Shown piece after piece: positions 1 through 7,842 of a DNA stretch of 27,016 nucleotides (positions within the stretch are counted from its first letter, which is position 1; every line of letters starts with the position of its first letter). The position numbers and the translations under genes were made by a program. This stretch comes from an uncultured Blautia sp. (GTDB lineage: Bacteria > Bacillota > Clostridia > Lachnospirales > Lachnospiraceae). The notes under the pieces are model-generated. The model was given only the letters and a program-made list of their open reading frames with translations. It had not been told where the DNA came from and did no database searches. The DNA lies in NCBI GenBank assembly GCA_934378195.1, contig CAKRPO010000033.1, forward strand, positions 1 to 27,016, given 5' to 3'.

Positions 1-71
1 GGACCTATAGGGCTCGAACCTATGACCCTCTGCTTGTAAGGCAGATGCTCTCCCAGCTGAGCTAAGATCCC
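1..71 (-). tRNA. tRNA-Val (anticodon TAC), 3' end cut by window edge
   Basis: Read on the minus strand this folds as a complete cloverleaf. The acceptor strand begins GGGATCT. The D arm has GCTC/GAGC. The anticodon stem TCTGC/GCAGA closes the 7-nt loop CTTACAA, giving anticodon TAC (reads GTA, Val). The T arm is ATAGG-TTCGAGC-CCTAT. The 3' acceptor strand AGGTCC pairs with the 5' strand, but its last pair, the discriminator base and any CCA lie outside the window. It is probably the first tRNA of a cluster continuing to the left, which cannot be seen here. Confidence 0.95.
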
Positions 72-129
72 ATTTGTATCTGTCGCTTTGACCAGCCATT
101 CATAAACCGCTCTCGCAACCGACTTCGTT

Positions 130-158
130 AGTATACTATGTCTTTTTCAAAGTGTCAA
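130..158 (-). promoter_or_regulatory. Sigma-A promoter of the tRNA-Val transcript
   Basis: A perfect -35 TTGACA (158-153), a 17-bp spacer and -10 TATACT (135-130) predict a transcription start near 123, about 50 nt before the mature tRNA 5' end at 71. The surrounding DNA (about 140-200) is very AT-rich, as often seen upstream of stable-RNA promoters. Confidence 0.8.
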
Positions 159-193
159 CACTTTTTTTAATTATTTTTAAAATTTTATTTTGT

Positions 194-676
194 TTACAAA
201 TTTCCGACAATTTTATCTTTGAGAATGGCAAGGATCTCACGTGGAATATAGATCAGAAGTCTCCAGGAACGATACCTGGACGGAATCGGATAAACATGCG
301 AACAGCCGCATTTTCTGCCAATCATCACGCCACGGAATACATGAAAATTATTGGTCACGATTCCGATGGATGGTTCTGTACTTCCGATCAGTTCCAGACT
401 GAAATCCAGATTCTCTTTGGTATTGGTCGACCTTTCCTCCTTCAGAAGGCGTCTGCCGTCAATCCCATGTTCTGTCAGATATCGATACATGGCCTCAGCC
501 TCACTGATCCGTTCTCCGTCTCCCCGTCCACCGGAAAGCACTGCCCTTGTCCCCGGATTCTCTTCAAGATAGAGCAAAGCCCTTCTGGTTCGTTCCAGAA
601 GGGCCAATGTCATTCTTGTACCATTTACATGAGCACCAAGTACGATAATATAATCCAGATCTGCTCTGACTTTCAT
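194..676 (-). CDS. YdcF/SanA-like (DUF218) family protein
   Basis: 160 aa. It matches the YdcF/ElyC/SanA (DUF218) fold: an N-terminal strand ending in GAHVNG (residues 14-19), the conserved LSGGRGDGE loop (about 47-55), SEAEAM (about 58-63), and a downstream S-x-NT-x-EN segment followed by a TNNFHVFR strand. Members are linked to cell-envelope or glycan metabolism, but the biochemical activity is generally unproven. This copy starts directly at the domain and lacks the N-terminal membrane helices of many relatives, so it is probably cytoplasmic. Its ATG overlaps the stop of the upstream SEC-C gene by one base (TAATG), which suggests translational coupling. I see no clear terminator after the stop. 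The family call is good; the function is unknown. Confidence 0.8.
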   Translation of the reverse strand: MKVRADLDYIIVLGAHVNGTRMTLALLERTRRALLYLEENPGTRAVLSGGRGDGERISEAEAMYRYLTEHGIDGRRLLKEERSTNTKENLDFSLELIGSTEPSIGIVTNNFHVFRGVMIGRKCGCSHVYPIPSRYRSWRLLIYIPREILAILKDKIVGNL

Positions 677-1185
677 TATTTACCGCAGCAGTATTTGTAT
701 TTCTTACCGCTTCCGCACGGACAAGGATCGTTACGGCCGATTTTGTGCGGTTTAACAACTGTACCGGATTTTTTCTGCTCTTTGTAAAGCTCTTTACGTT
801 TTTCTTCGGAGAAGATCGCATCCCACTGTGGAAGCTGATATAACCAGTCTGCCTTGGCATCAACCATATTCTTGTAAAGAAGCTCTTTGTCAAATGCAAG
901 TGTAACTTTGGTATCTTCATCCATTGTCTCGATCGGGTTCGGAATCTTAAGGCTGTCGTTGATACCATCCAGGAAACCAACCATAGTCAGAACATCCTGT
1001 CCGTATTTCTCTGCCAGTTCTTTGACTGTACCGCTTACAACTTCATCCGGATTGGAAAGAAGCTGCTCGTAGATACCTTTTTCAATATTAAAATAGTTTG
1101 CCCAGAATCTCTGAAGCTGATTGCGGTCTGCCTGCTGATTGTAAGCAATTTCACGCCACTGCTCTAAGATTGTTTTATCACTCAT
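676..1185 (-). CDS. SEC-C metal-binding domain protein
   Basis: 169 aa. The last 15 residues form a SEC-C zinc-binding motif, with Cys155, Cys157, Cys166 and Cys167 in a [13 protein letters not shown] pattern. The same module ends SecA and many stand-alone proteins. The first 150 residues are helical and acidic with no recognised catalytic motif. It is likely a cytoplasmic zinc-binding protein; a role near SecA or in binding protein or nucleic acid is only inference. The start is well supported: GAGG lies shortly upstream of the ATG, and a good promoter ends about 30 bp before that. The stop overlaps the next start (TAATG), so it forms a two-gene unit with the YdcF-like gene. Confidence 0.85.
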   Translation of the reverse strand: MSDKTILEQWREIAYNQQADRNQLQRFWANYFNIEKGIYEQLLSNPDEVVSGTVKELAEKYGQDVLTMVGFLDGINDSLKIPNPIETMDEDTKVTLAFDKELLYKNMVDAKADWLYQLPQWDAIFSEEKRKELYKEQKKSGTVVKPHKIGRNDPCPCGSGKKYKYCCGK

Positions 1186-1222
1186 TGTTTCATCCTCTTT
1201 TCAAAAATTTTGCCTGTGCTCC

Positions 1223-1251
1223 ATTATACCATCTTTTTTCCCAAAACACAA
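1223..1251 (-). promoter_or_regulatory. Sigma-A promoter for the SEC-C / YdcF-like pair
   Basis: The -10 TATAAT (1228-1223) sits 17 bp from the -35 TTGTGT (1251-1246). Predicted start is near 1216, about 31 nt upstream of the ATG at 1185. The remaining DNA up to the end of the HAD gene (1252-1429) is AT-rich. It contains an isolated AGGGGAGGA followed by no ORF, and I see nothing else there. Confidence 0.65.
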
Positions 1252-1429
1252 ATCTTATTCTCATAATTTTTGTGAAAGTTGTGTATAAACCCAAAATAAC
1301 CGGTCATACTATGAATGTGCAAAAGATAATTCTAAGAAAAACTTATATCCTCCCCTTAAAAGGTCTCAGGACTGACACATGGAAACGGTTCTGGGGCTTT
1401 TCTCGTATTCTTCCTGCCGTGGACCGTTA

Positions 1430-2248
1430 TTATTTCACGCCAAGCTTCTCAAGTTCTGCAGTTGCCTGCTTGAAATTCTTGAAACAGATTGTATGAATTC
1501 CCTGGCTTTCTGCGCCTCCACAGTTCTCCGGTCTGTCATCGATAAACACACTCTCGTCTGCTTTCAAGTCATACATATTTAAAAGTGTCTGATAAATTTC
1601 CGCCTCTGGTTTCAGCTGTTTTACGTGGCAGGAAAATACTTCGCCATCCATTTCTTTCCTAAATGTAAGTTCTTTTTTTGTGTGTTCTAACATATAACTG
1701 CTGTAATTAGAAAGGATATACACATGGTATCCCCTGCTCTTCAGATATTTGATCCAGGTATCTGCATATGGTCTTTTGCGAATGGTTCTGCCACTGTCCT
1801 TCAGCACCTTTTCAATATCTGCAGTATCCTGCGGATCCAGTTCCTGGAACTGTTTCAAATAATGCTCTTCCTCATATATGCCACGGTCACGTTCATCCCA
1901 TACCGGACTCTGAAACGTAGCCTTTGCGATTCGGTCTCTCTTCTCCGGATCAAATCCAAAGCTGTCCAGATATTCCGGCCAGTCAAAATCAACCAGCACC
2001 TTTCCGACATCAAAGATTACATTTTTTATCATTCCGGTCTCCTCCTGTCCCTTTTTCTTTTTGTTGAGATATTTAAACAGCATCAGGATCACGTAACACA
2101 TGACCGCAACGAACATCACAGTAAACAGTGATGCCATAAACTCTTTCTGTGAAAAATCACCCTTCAGTGCAAAATACATCGGAAGGCAAAAAATCACCAG
2201 CAATGCGATCACACCTATGATCGCTGCATATTTTTTCCAGTTTTTCAT
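1430..2248 (-). CDS. HAD-superfamily (YihX-like) phosphatase with N-terminal membrane segment
   Basis: 272 aa as an open frame. Residues about 8-30 and 42-62 look like two transmembrane helices, followed by a Lys-rich stretch and then a complete HAD-IA domain from Met73. Motif I is FDVGKVLVD, with the nucleophile Asp and a Gly at the +2 position, as in YihX-type enzymes. Motif II is ILSNYSS, motif III is the Lys in LKPEAEIYQ, and motif IV is FIDDRPEN. The substrate is unknown; YihX relatives dephosphorylate small sugar phosphates. A strong AGGAGGAG site lies just before Met73 (ATG at 2032-2030), so a soluble HAD protein may be made separately or instead. Both readings are plausible. The gene follows purA after a terminator. 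Confidence 0.8.
   Translation of the reverse strand: MKNWKKYAAIIGVIALLVIFCLPMYFALKGDFSQKEFMASLFTVMFVAVMCYVILMLFKYLNKKKKGQEETGMIKNVIFDVGKVLVDFDWPEYLDSFGFDPEKRDRIAKATFQSPVWDERDRGIYEEEHYLKQFQELDPQDTADIEKVLKDSGRTIRKRPYADTWIKYLKSRGYHVYILSNYSSYMLEHTKKELTFRKEMDGEVFSCHVKQLKPEAEIYQTLLNMYDLKADESVFIDDRPENCGGAESQGIHTICFKNFKQATAELEKLGVK
2030..2047 (-). promoter_or_regulatory. Internal ribosome binding site and ATG within the HAD reading frame
   Basis: AGGAGG lies 8 nt upstream of an in-frame ATG (2032-2030). It is better than the site at the upstream start (AGAGG before ATG 2248). The internal ATG is exactly where the HAD domain begins, so it may be the main start for the phosphatase. Confidence 0.65.
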
Positions 2249-2287
2249 CTTTACCTCTTATTTCTCATACTTGCTTTTTGTTAAGAA

Positions 2288-2313
2288 ATGCGTCGGAGCG
2301 AACCCCGACGCAT
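2288..2313 (-). terminator. Intrinsic terminator after purA
   Basis: A perfect 9-bp stem ATGCGTCGG/CCGACGCAT with an 8-nt loop, 25 nt after the purA stop. On the minus strand it is followed by a short T-rich tail (TTCTTAAC). The tail is weak but the stem is strong. Confidence 0.65.
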
Positions 2314-2337
2314 CTCAATTCAACTTATACGCTTATA

Positions 2338-3618
2338 TTATTTATTTCTGTAGATAATATCGTTTCTTCCTGGTCCATTAGAAATCATAGTAATCGGGAA
2401 GCCGATATGTTTCTCTACGAACTCTACATACTTACGGCAGTTTTCCGGAAGATCTTCGTATTTCTTGATGCCACGGATATCAGTCTTCCAGCCTGGCAGT
2501 ACTTCCAGAACCGGTTTGGCTTTCTCAAGAAGACCGGTAGTCGGGAATTCTGTAGTAACCTTACCATCAATCTCATATCCTGTGCATACCGGAATCTCAT
2601 CAAGATATCCCAGTACATCCAGTACAGTAAATGCAACATCAGTTGTTCCCTGCATACGGCAGCCGTATTTGGAAGCAACACAATCAAACCATCCCATACG
2701 TCTCGGACGTCCGGTTGTTGCACCGTACTCTCCGCCGTCTCCACCTCTTCTTCTGAGCTCATCAGCTTCTTCGCCAAAAATCTCAGAAACAAAAGCACCT
2801 GCGCCTACAGCACTGGAGTATGCTTTGCATACTGTGATGACTTTTTTGATCTCATATGGAGGTACACCTGCACCAATCGCACCATAAGCAGCCAGTGTAG
2901 AAGAAGATGTAACCATCGGATAAATTCCATGATCCGGGTCTTTCAGGGAACCAAGCTGTCCCTCAAGCAGGATTTCTTTGCCTTCTTTTAATGCATTCCA
3001 CAGGAACAAAGATACATCTCCGACATATGGAGCCACCATTTCTTTGTATTTCATCATTTCATCAAAGATCTCGTCCGGATCCAGAAGCGGCTTGTGATAC
3101 AGATGTTCCAGAAGAATGTTCTTTGTCTCAACAACTCGTTCTACCTTTTCTCTCAGAGAATCGTCATCAAACAGTTCATTTACCTGGAAACCAATCTTTG
3201 CATATTTGTCTGAGTAGAATGGAGCAATACCAGATTTGGTAGATCCGAAGGACTTACCGCCCAGACGTTCTTCTTCATACTGATCAAACAGAATGTGATA
3301 TGGCATCACAATCTGTGCTCTATCGGAAATCATGATCTTTGGAGCCGGAACACCTCTTGAAACAACTTCATTGTATTCTTTGAAAAATACCGGGATGTTC
3401 AGGGCAACGCCATTTCCGATCACACTTGTTGTGTGGTTATAGAATACACCAGATGGAAGTGTATGCAGAGCGAATTTACCATAATCATTAACGATGGTAT
3501 GTCCTGCATTGGCTCCTCCCTGGAATCTTACGATAATATCAGCTTCCTGTGCGAGCATATCGGTAATCTTACCTTTACCTTCATCTCCCCAGTTTGCTCC
3601 AACTACTGCTTTGATCAT
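2338..3618 (-). CDS. purA: Adenylosuccinate synthetase
   Basis: 426 aa, the usual length. It catalyses GTP-dependent conversion of IMP and aspartate to adenylosuccinate, the first step from IMP to AMP, in the cytoplasm. The N-terminal GTP-binding loop GDEGKGK is at residues 11-17, preceded by VVGANW. FQGGANAGHT follows, then STKSGIAP, a TTGRPRRMGWFD segment and a C-terminal SNGPGRNDI. The start has AGGAGG 10 nt upstream. The gene lies directly downstream of purB, which catalyses the next step to AMP, with a 126-bp gap that contains a hairpin and possibly its own promoter. A terminator follows. Identification is secure. Confidence 0.98.
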   Translation of the reverse strand: MIKAVVGANWGDEGKGKITDMLAQEADIIVRFQGGANAGHTIVNDYGKFALHTLPSGVFYNHTTSVIGNGVALNIPVFFKEYNEVVSRGVPAPKIMISDRAQIVMPYHILFDQYEEERLGGKSFGSTKSGIAPFYSDKYAKIGFQVNELFDDDSLREKVERVVETKNILLEHLYHKPLLDPDEIFDEMMKYKEMVAPYVGDVSLFLWNALKEGKEILLEGQLGSLKDPDHGIYPMVTSSSTLAAYGAIGAGVPPYEIKKVITVCKAYSSAVGAGAFVSEIFGEEADELRRRGGDGGEYGATTGRPRRMGWFDCVASKYGCRMQGTTDVAFTVLDVLGYLDEIPVCTGYEIDGKVTTEFPTTGLLEKAKPVLEVLPGWKTDIRGIKKYEDLPENCRKYVEFVEKHIGFPITMISNGPGRNDIIYRNK

Positions 3619-3682
3619 AACACTATATCCTCCTCGTGTCTTATTTGATCTATTTATTCTCTGTTTATTTTGTGATACCTGC

Positions 3683-3714
3683 GGATTATTCCGTGCAATG
3701 CACTCTCATAATCC
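3683..3714 (-). other. Hairpin in the purB-purA intergenic leader
   Basis: GGATTAT pairs perfectly with ATAATCC. Inside are a short internal loop (GAGA opposite GGA) and a second stem GTGC/GCAC with a 3-nt loop. It lies about 65 nt upstream of the purA ATG and is not followed by a T-run, so it is probably a processing or stability element or a leader structure rather than a terminator. It does not match any riboswitch I recognise. Confidence 0.5.
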
Positions 3715-3738
3715 AACCCTCCATTTGCATATCACGGA

Positions 3739-3768
3739 ATTATATCACACGTTAATCTCAGCGGTCAT
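3739..3768 (-). promoter_or_regulatory. Possible purA promoter overlapping the purB stop
   Basis: A perfect TATAAT (3744-3739) lies immediately after the purB stop. The -35 candidate is ATGACC with an 18-bp spacer inside the end of purB. It matches the consensus at only four of six positions, so this is tentative. Confidence 0.35.
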
Positions 3769-5178
3769 ACCAAGCATATCTTTGTGCGCATCCAGAATCG
3801 GCTGTACAGTCTTCTCGATAAATGTCGCCGTCTGCTCTTTCGCTCTTCCGACATATCTGGACGGTTCCATAGACTTACGCAGTTCATCAATTGTCAGATT
3901 GAATGCAGGATCTGCTGCGATTCTCTCCAGAAGGTCATTATCTTTACCTTCAACTTTAACAGTACGTCCTGCTTCCATGGACAGTTCACGGATACGCTCA
4001 TGAAGCTCCTGACGGTCTCCACCTGCTTTTACTGCATCCATCATGATATTCTCTGTTGCCATGAACGGAAGTTCAGCCATCATATGTTTCTCGATTACCT
4101 TCGGATATACAACCAGTCCGTCAACAACATTCAGACACAGATCCAGGATACCATCGATTGCAAGGAATCCCTCCGGAATGCTGAGACGCTTGTTGGCTGA
4201 GTCATCCAGTGTTCTCTCAAACCACTGTGTAGCAGAAGTGATTGCCGGATTCAGCGCATCAACCATTACATATCTGGAAAGGGATGCAATACGCTCACTT
4301 CTCATCGGATTTCTCTTGTATGCCATTGCAGAGGAACCGATCTGAGATTTTTCGAATGGCTCTTCTACTTCTTTGAGGTGCTGTAAAAGGCGGATATCAT
4401 TGGACATCTTGTGCGCACTTGCTGCGATTCCTGCAAGAATATTCAGTACTCTGGTATCTACTTTACGGGAATAAGTCTGTCCGGATACCGGATAGCAGTT
4501 CTTAAATCCCATCTTCTCAGCGATCATCGGATCAATCTTGTCTATTGTCTCCTGATCACCTTCAAACAGTTCCAGGAAGCTTGCCTGTGTACCGGTCGTT
4601 CCTTTGGAACCAAGAAGTTTCAGTGTTCCCATTACATATTCCAGGTCCTCCAGATCCATCAGGAATTCCTGTGTCCACAGTGTTGCACGCTTACCAACAG
4701 TCGTCGGCTGTGCAGGCTGGAAATGTGTAAATGCAAGGGTCGGCTGCTCTTTGTATTTATCTGCAAATTTGGACAGTTCTGCAATTACGTTCACCAGTTT
4801 CTTCTGAACCAGTTTCAGGGCTTCTGCCATAACAATGATGTCTGTGTTGTCGCCTACATAGCAGGATGTCGCTCCAAGATGAATAATGCCTTTTGCCTTC
4901 GGGCACTGCACACCATATGCATATACGTGGGACATAACGTCATGACGTACCTGACGCTCTCTTTCCTTTGCCACATCATAGTTGATATCATCCTTGTGAG
5001 CCTTCAGTTCATCAATCTGCTCCTGGGTGATATTCAGGCCAAGCTCTTTTTCTGTTTCAGCCAGAGCGATCCACAATCTTCTCCAGGTGCGAAATTTCAT
5101 ATCCGGAGAAAAAATGTACTGCATTTCCTTGCTGGCATAACGCTCTGAAAGGGGACTTACGTATCTGTCTGTACTCAT
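3745..5178 (-). CDS. purB: Adenylosuccinate lyase
   Basis: 477 aa. It cleaves adenylosuccinate to AMP and SAICAR to AICAR, each time releasing fumarate, so it acts both in IMP synthesis and in the IMP-to-AMP branch. It belongs to the fumarase/aspartase superfamily. The signature GSSAMAYKRNPMR is at 281-293 and contains the mobile catalytic serine loop. THFQPAQPTT (151-160) carries the catalytic histidine region, and HLGATSCYVGDN is at about 100-111. AGGAG lies 7 nt before the ATG and the gene has its own promoter. It is paired with purA downstream. Identification is secure. Confidence 0.97.
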   Translation of the reverse strand: MSTDRYVSPLSERYASKEMQYIFSPDMKFRTWRRLWIALAETEKELGLNITQEQIDELKAHKDDINYDVAKERERQVRHDVMSHVYAYGVQCPKAKGIIHLGATSCYVGDNTDIIVMAEALKLVQKKLVNVIAELSKFADKYKEQPTLAFTHFQPAQPTTVGKRATLWTQEFLMDLEDLEYVMGTLKLLGSKGTTGTQASFLELFEGDQETIDKIDPMIAEKMGFKNCYPVSGQTYSRKVDTRVLNILAGIAASAHKMSNDIRLLQHLKEVEEPFEKSQIGSSAMAYKRNPMRSERIASLSRYVMVDALNPAITSATQWFERTLDDSANKRLSIPEGFLAIDGILDLCLNVVDGLVVYPKVIEKHMMAELPFMATENIMMDAVKAGGDRQELHERIRELSMEAGRTVKVEGKDNDLLERIAADPAFNLTIDELRKSMEPSRYVGRAKEQTATFIEKTVQPILDAHKDMLGMTAEINV

Positions 5179-5206
5179 GTATTTACTCCTATCATCTCAC
5201 TCGATT

Positions 5207-5233
5207 AACCGCAGGAGATGTATCACTGCGGCT
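5207..5233 (-). other. Leader hairpin of purB
   Basis: An 8-bp stem (AGCCGCAG/CTGCGGTT, one G-T pair) with an 11-nt loop lies in the predicted purB 5' leader, between the promoter and the ribosome site. There is no T-run, so it is not a terminator for the upstream ABC operon. Its role is unknown. Confidence 0.4.
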
Positions 5234-5260
5234 GATCGGATTTCCTATCTTTACGCAGAA

Positions 5261-5289
5261 ATTATATAACATCGCATGATTAAAAGCAA
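5261..5289 (-). promoter_or_regulatory. Sigma-A promoter of purB
   Basis: -35 TTGCTT (5289-5284), a 17-bp spacer and a perfect -10 TATAAT (5266-5261). It begins only a few bases past the stop of the upstream ABC ATPase gene, so purB can be expressed independently. Predicted leader is about 75 nt. Confidence 0.7.
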
Positions 5290-5294
5290 TCCCT

Positions 5295-6065
5295 TTATTC
5301 CTCTCCCTGATGAAATTTACCGAGGAATTCCTTTATTCGTGCATTACTTGAAGAAAATACCTCCTGCGGAGTACCTTCTACTGCGATCACACCTTTATCC
5401 ATAAAAATGACTCTGTCCGAAATATCTCGTGCAAAGTTCATCTCATGTGTGACGATCACCATCGTAATATGCAGATCTGCAAGAGAGCGGATAACTCGCA
5501 GGACTTCACCGGTCAGCTCTGGATCCAGTGCAGAGGTAGGTTCATCAAAGAACAGGATCTTTGGATTCAGTGCAAGAGCTCTCGCGATTGCCACACGCTG
5601 ACACTGTCCACCGGACAGCTGATATGGATAAGCATCTTCTTTATCCGACAATCCCATCTTTGCCAGAAGCTCTCTGGCTTCTTTGTAAACTTCATCTTTG
5701 TTTCTTTTCTGCACATGGATCGGCGCATCTGTAATATTCTTCATGACCGTATAATGTGGAAAAAGATTAAAATTCTGAAAAACAAGTCCGAAGCAGGACT
5801 GGATTTCTTTTAATTTGGCTTTATTTGGCAGACAGACTTTACCATTCTCGGTCCAGACTGTCTTATTTCCCATATAACTGACTTCACCATCATCAATCAG
5901 AGTCAGCAATGTCGCACAGCGAAGAAGTGTTGATTTACCGGAGCCGGAAGATCCAATGATCGAAACAACCTCGCCTTCATTTACATGGATTGACACATCC
6001 TTCAATACCTGAAGGCCATCGAATTCCTTTTTGATATGATTCATTTCCAGAAGACTTGTACTCAA
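5295..6065 (-). CDS. Polar amino-acid ABC transporter, ATP-binding protein (GlnQ/TcyC type)
   Basis: 256 aa, full length for the family. It is the cytoplasmic ATPase of the importer encoded by this gene and the two upstream. Walker [10 protein letters not shown] begins at residue 38. The Q-loop is LVFQNFN, the signature LSGGQCQR is at about 150, Walker B is [14 protein letters not shown], and the H-loop His is in VTHEM. The start codon is TTG (6065), 7 nt after AGGAGG. The permease stop TAG runs into that AGGAGG, so translation is probably coupled. A two-codon ATG frame between the site and the TTG is probably incidental. Substrate cannot be fixed from the ATPase alone. Confidence 0.93.
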   Translation of the reverse strand: MSTSLLEMNHIKKEFDGLQVLKDVSIHVNEGEVVSIIGSSGSGKSTLLRCATLLTLIDDGEVSYMGNKTVWTENGKVCLPNKAKLKEIQSCFGLVFQNFNLFPHYTVMKNITDAPIHVQKRNKDEVYKEARELLAKMGLSDKEDAYPYQLSGGQCQRVAIARALALNPKILFFDEPTSALDPELTGEVLRVIRSLADLHITMVIVTHEMNFARDISDRVIFMDKGVIAVEGTPQEVFSSSNARIKEFLGKFHQGEE

Positions 6066-6076
6066 AGCATTTCCTC

Positions 6077-6724
6077 CTAACGATAGTAATTCAGTTTCTT
6101 TTCAAACCATTCCATAACCCATGCCACTACAAAATTGAAGATATAGTAGAAAACACCGGCAATCACAAACGGCATAACCGTTGTCTGTGCTGCGGCGATC
6201 TGCTTTGCCAGGGCAAACATTTCGATATAAGATACAGAATAAACAAGGGATGTATCCTTTACAAGAGTGATAACTTCGTTCGTCACCGACGGCAGCACGA
6301 TCTTTACTACCTGCGGCAGCACGATCTTAAAAAATGTCTGGCTTTTATTGTATCCAAGAAGCTGTGCTGCCTCATACTGTCCTGCCGGAATAGATTCAAT
6401 TCCGGAACGATAGATTTCAGCAAAATATGCAGCATAGTTCAGAGAACATCCCAGAATGATCGCTGTAAACTTGTAATTGCCGATATTCATCCCCCACAGA
6501 TAATACGGTCCAAAATACCACAACAGCAGCTGCAGCATCAATGGCGTTCCTCGCATAATAGAAATATATGCTTTGACGATCCAGCTTAATGGCTTAAAGC
6601 GGCTTACTCTTCCAAAATACACTACCATGCCAAGCGGCAGGGAAAATAATAAGGTCAGAAAAAAGATCAGAAGTGTCTGTCCAAACCCTGTGGTAAGCTG
6701 TTGTAACATTACCTGAAAACTCAT
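6077..6724 (-). CDS. Polar amino-acid ABC transporter, permease (HisM/GlnP family)
   Basis: 215 aa, multi-pass membrane protein with the N-terminal targeting helix and core of the His/Glu/Gln/Arg/opine permease family. Features include the stretch [47 protein letters not shown] (the EAA loop that docks the ATPase) and [23 protein letters not shown]. Typical importers of this class use one such permease as a homodimer. GGAGGAG lies 5 nt before the ATG. A stem-loop separates it from the binding-protein gene upstream, and the ATPase gene follows 11 bp later. The amino acid specificity is not readable from this subunit. Confidence 0.94.
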   Translation of the reverse strand: MSFQVMLQQLTTGFGQTLLIFFLTLLFSLPLGMVVYFGRVSRFKPLSWIVKAYISIMRGTPLMLQLLLWYFGPYYLWGMNIGNYKFTAIILGCSLNYAAYFAEIYRSGIESIPAGQYEAAQLLGYNKSQTFFKIVLPQVVKIVLPSVTNEVITLVKDTSLVYSVSYIEMFALAKQIAAAQTTVMPFVIAGVFYYIFNFVVAWVMEWFEKKLNYYR

Positions 6725-6750
6725 GTACTCTCCTCCATAAACCTACAAGA

Positions 6751-6782
6751 GGGATGCCACCCGGAACTCCGGGAAGCATCCC
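6751..6782 (-). other. Stem-loop between binding-protein and permease genes
   Basis: GGGATGC/GCATCCC and, inside it, CCCGG/CCGGG with a 4-nt loop, separated by a small symmetric internal loop. The tail TCTTGT is a weak T-run. Such hairpins between binding-protein and permease genes commonly stabilise the upstream mRNA or terminate partially, giving more binding protein than permease. That function is inferred here. Confidence 0.6.
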
Positions 6783-6809
6783 ATTTTGTATTCGTATTTT
6801 ATGTATTAC

Positions 6810-7679
6810 TTATTTTTCTTCTGTCTTATCAGCTTCTGCATCAGCAGCTTCATCCTTTGTATCCTCTGCAGATGCATCATCGGATGCCTTCAGGGTAACC
6901 ATGTCGGCAATTTCATATTTCTCAGCAAGCTCTGCAACGGTACCGTCATCTGCAAGCTTCTGAAGGTCTGCATTTACGATATCGCAGAGTTCATCATTGC
7001 CTTTCTTGAATCCGATCGCATACTGCTCTGTATTCAGAGTCTCATCAAGGATCTTGAATCCCTCTCCTCTGGAGTTCAGCTGATATTTGGCAACTCCTAT
7101 ATCAATTGCCAGTGCATCCAGTGCGCCTGCCTGCAGTTCTGTAAATGCAGTATTGTAATCAGCAAATTCATTCAGTGCCCCGAAGGTATCTGCCAGTTCT
7201 TTCTGTCCACCTTCTTCTTCGCTCTGCAGAAGGTCCAGTGCTGCGGAAGCCGCCTGTACACCAACTGTCTTGCCTGCAAGGTCTGTCAGCTTGTCAATTC
7301 CGGAATCCTCAGCAACAACGATCACCTGGCTGTTATCTACATATGGCTCTGAGAATGTATAATCATCTTCTCTTCCGTTCATGGTAAATCCGTTCCAGAT
7401 ACAGTCGATAGATCCGGAATTCAGCTCCATATCCTTGGAATCCCAGTTGATTGGTTTCTTCTCCAGTTCCCAGCCTTCCAGATCACATACTGCCTGAGCC
7501 AGTTCCAGGTCAAATCCTGTATATTCTCCATTCTCATCCATATATCCATACGGCGGATATTCTGCATCAAATCCAACGATCAGAGTCTTGTCTTCTACTC
7601 CGGCCTGTACGCTGACTACGGATACCATTCCCATTGCCATTACTGCCGCCATAATTACTGCAACTGCTTTTTTCTTCAT
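6810..7679 (-). CDS. Polar amino-acid ABC transporter, substrate-binding protein (SBP_bac_3)
   Basis: 289 aa extracytoplasmic solute-binding protein of the type II periplasmic-binding fold. A signal peptide covers about residues 1-26 (MKKK, hydrophobic core, VQA cleavage-like site). The mature start GFDAEYPPYGY, the IWNGFTMNGRED segment with the Arg that usually binds the substrate carboxylate, and the Asp in ALAIDIGVAKYQL fit amino-acid binders (cystine, glutamate/glutamine or similar; not resolvable). Unusually for a Gram-positive, there is no lipobox Cys in the signal region. The last 25-30 residues are a low-complexity acidic tail rich in Asp, Glu and Ala. It is first in the operon, behind a strong promoter. 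Confidence 0.92.
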   Translation of the reverse strand: MKKKAVAVIMAAVMAMGMVSVVSVQAGVEDKTLIVGFDAEYPPYGYMDENGEYTGFDLELAQAVCDLEGWELEKKPINWDSKDMELNSGSIDCIWNGFTMNGREDDYTFSEPYVDNSQVIVVAEDSGIDKLTDLAGKTVGVQAASAALDLLQSEEEGGQKELADTFGALNEFADYNTAFTELQAGALDALAIDIGVAKYQLNSRGEGFKILDETLNTEQYAIGFKKGNDELCDIVNADLQKLADDGTVAELAEKYEIADMVTLKASDDASAEDTKDEAADAEADKTEEK

Positions 7680-7759
7680 CGCTCTATCTCCCTTAACATG
7701 ATTTGTGATTCATCTCTTCTTTTTAGTACGTAGTCACTCTACCACGTGAAAGTATTGAT

Positions 7760-7788
7760 ATCGTAACATACCCTTTTGAACCTGTCAA
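7760..7788 (-). promoter_or_regulatory. Sigma-A promoter of the amino-acid ABC operon
   Basis: Perfect -35 TTGACA (7788-7783), 17-bp spacer and -10 TACGAT (7765-7760). The predicted leader is about 75 nt, and GGGAG lies shortly before the ATG at 7679. I see no T-box or riboswitch in the leader. Confidence 0.75.
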
Positions 7789-7842
7789 GAGAATTTTGTG
7801 CTGCATTTTCATACGCATTTCCTGCATGCAAAAATATTGTCG

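Noticed and set aside
152..787. 211-codon plus-strand frame over the YdcF-like and SEC-C genes
   Set aside because: Antisense shadow of two supported genes; low-complexity, no ribosome site, no recognisable motif.
1430..2032. Missing second Asp in HAD motif I as a sign of inactivity
   Set aside because: YihX-type HAD phosphatases naturally have Gly at this place, and the other motifs are intact.
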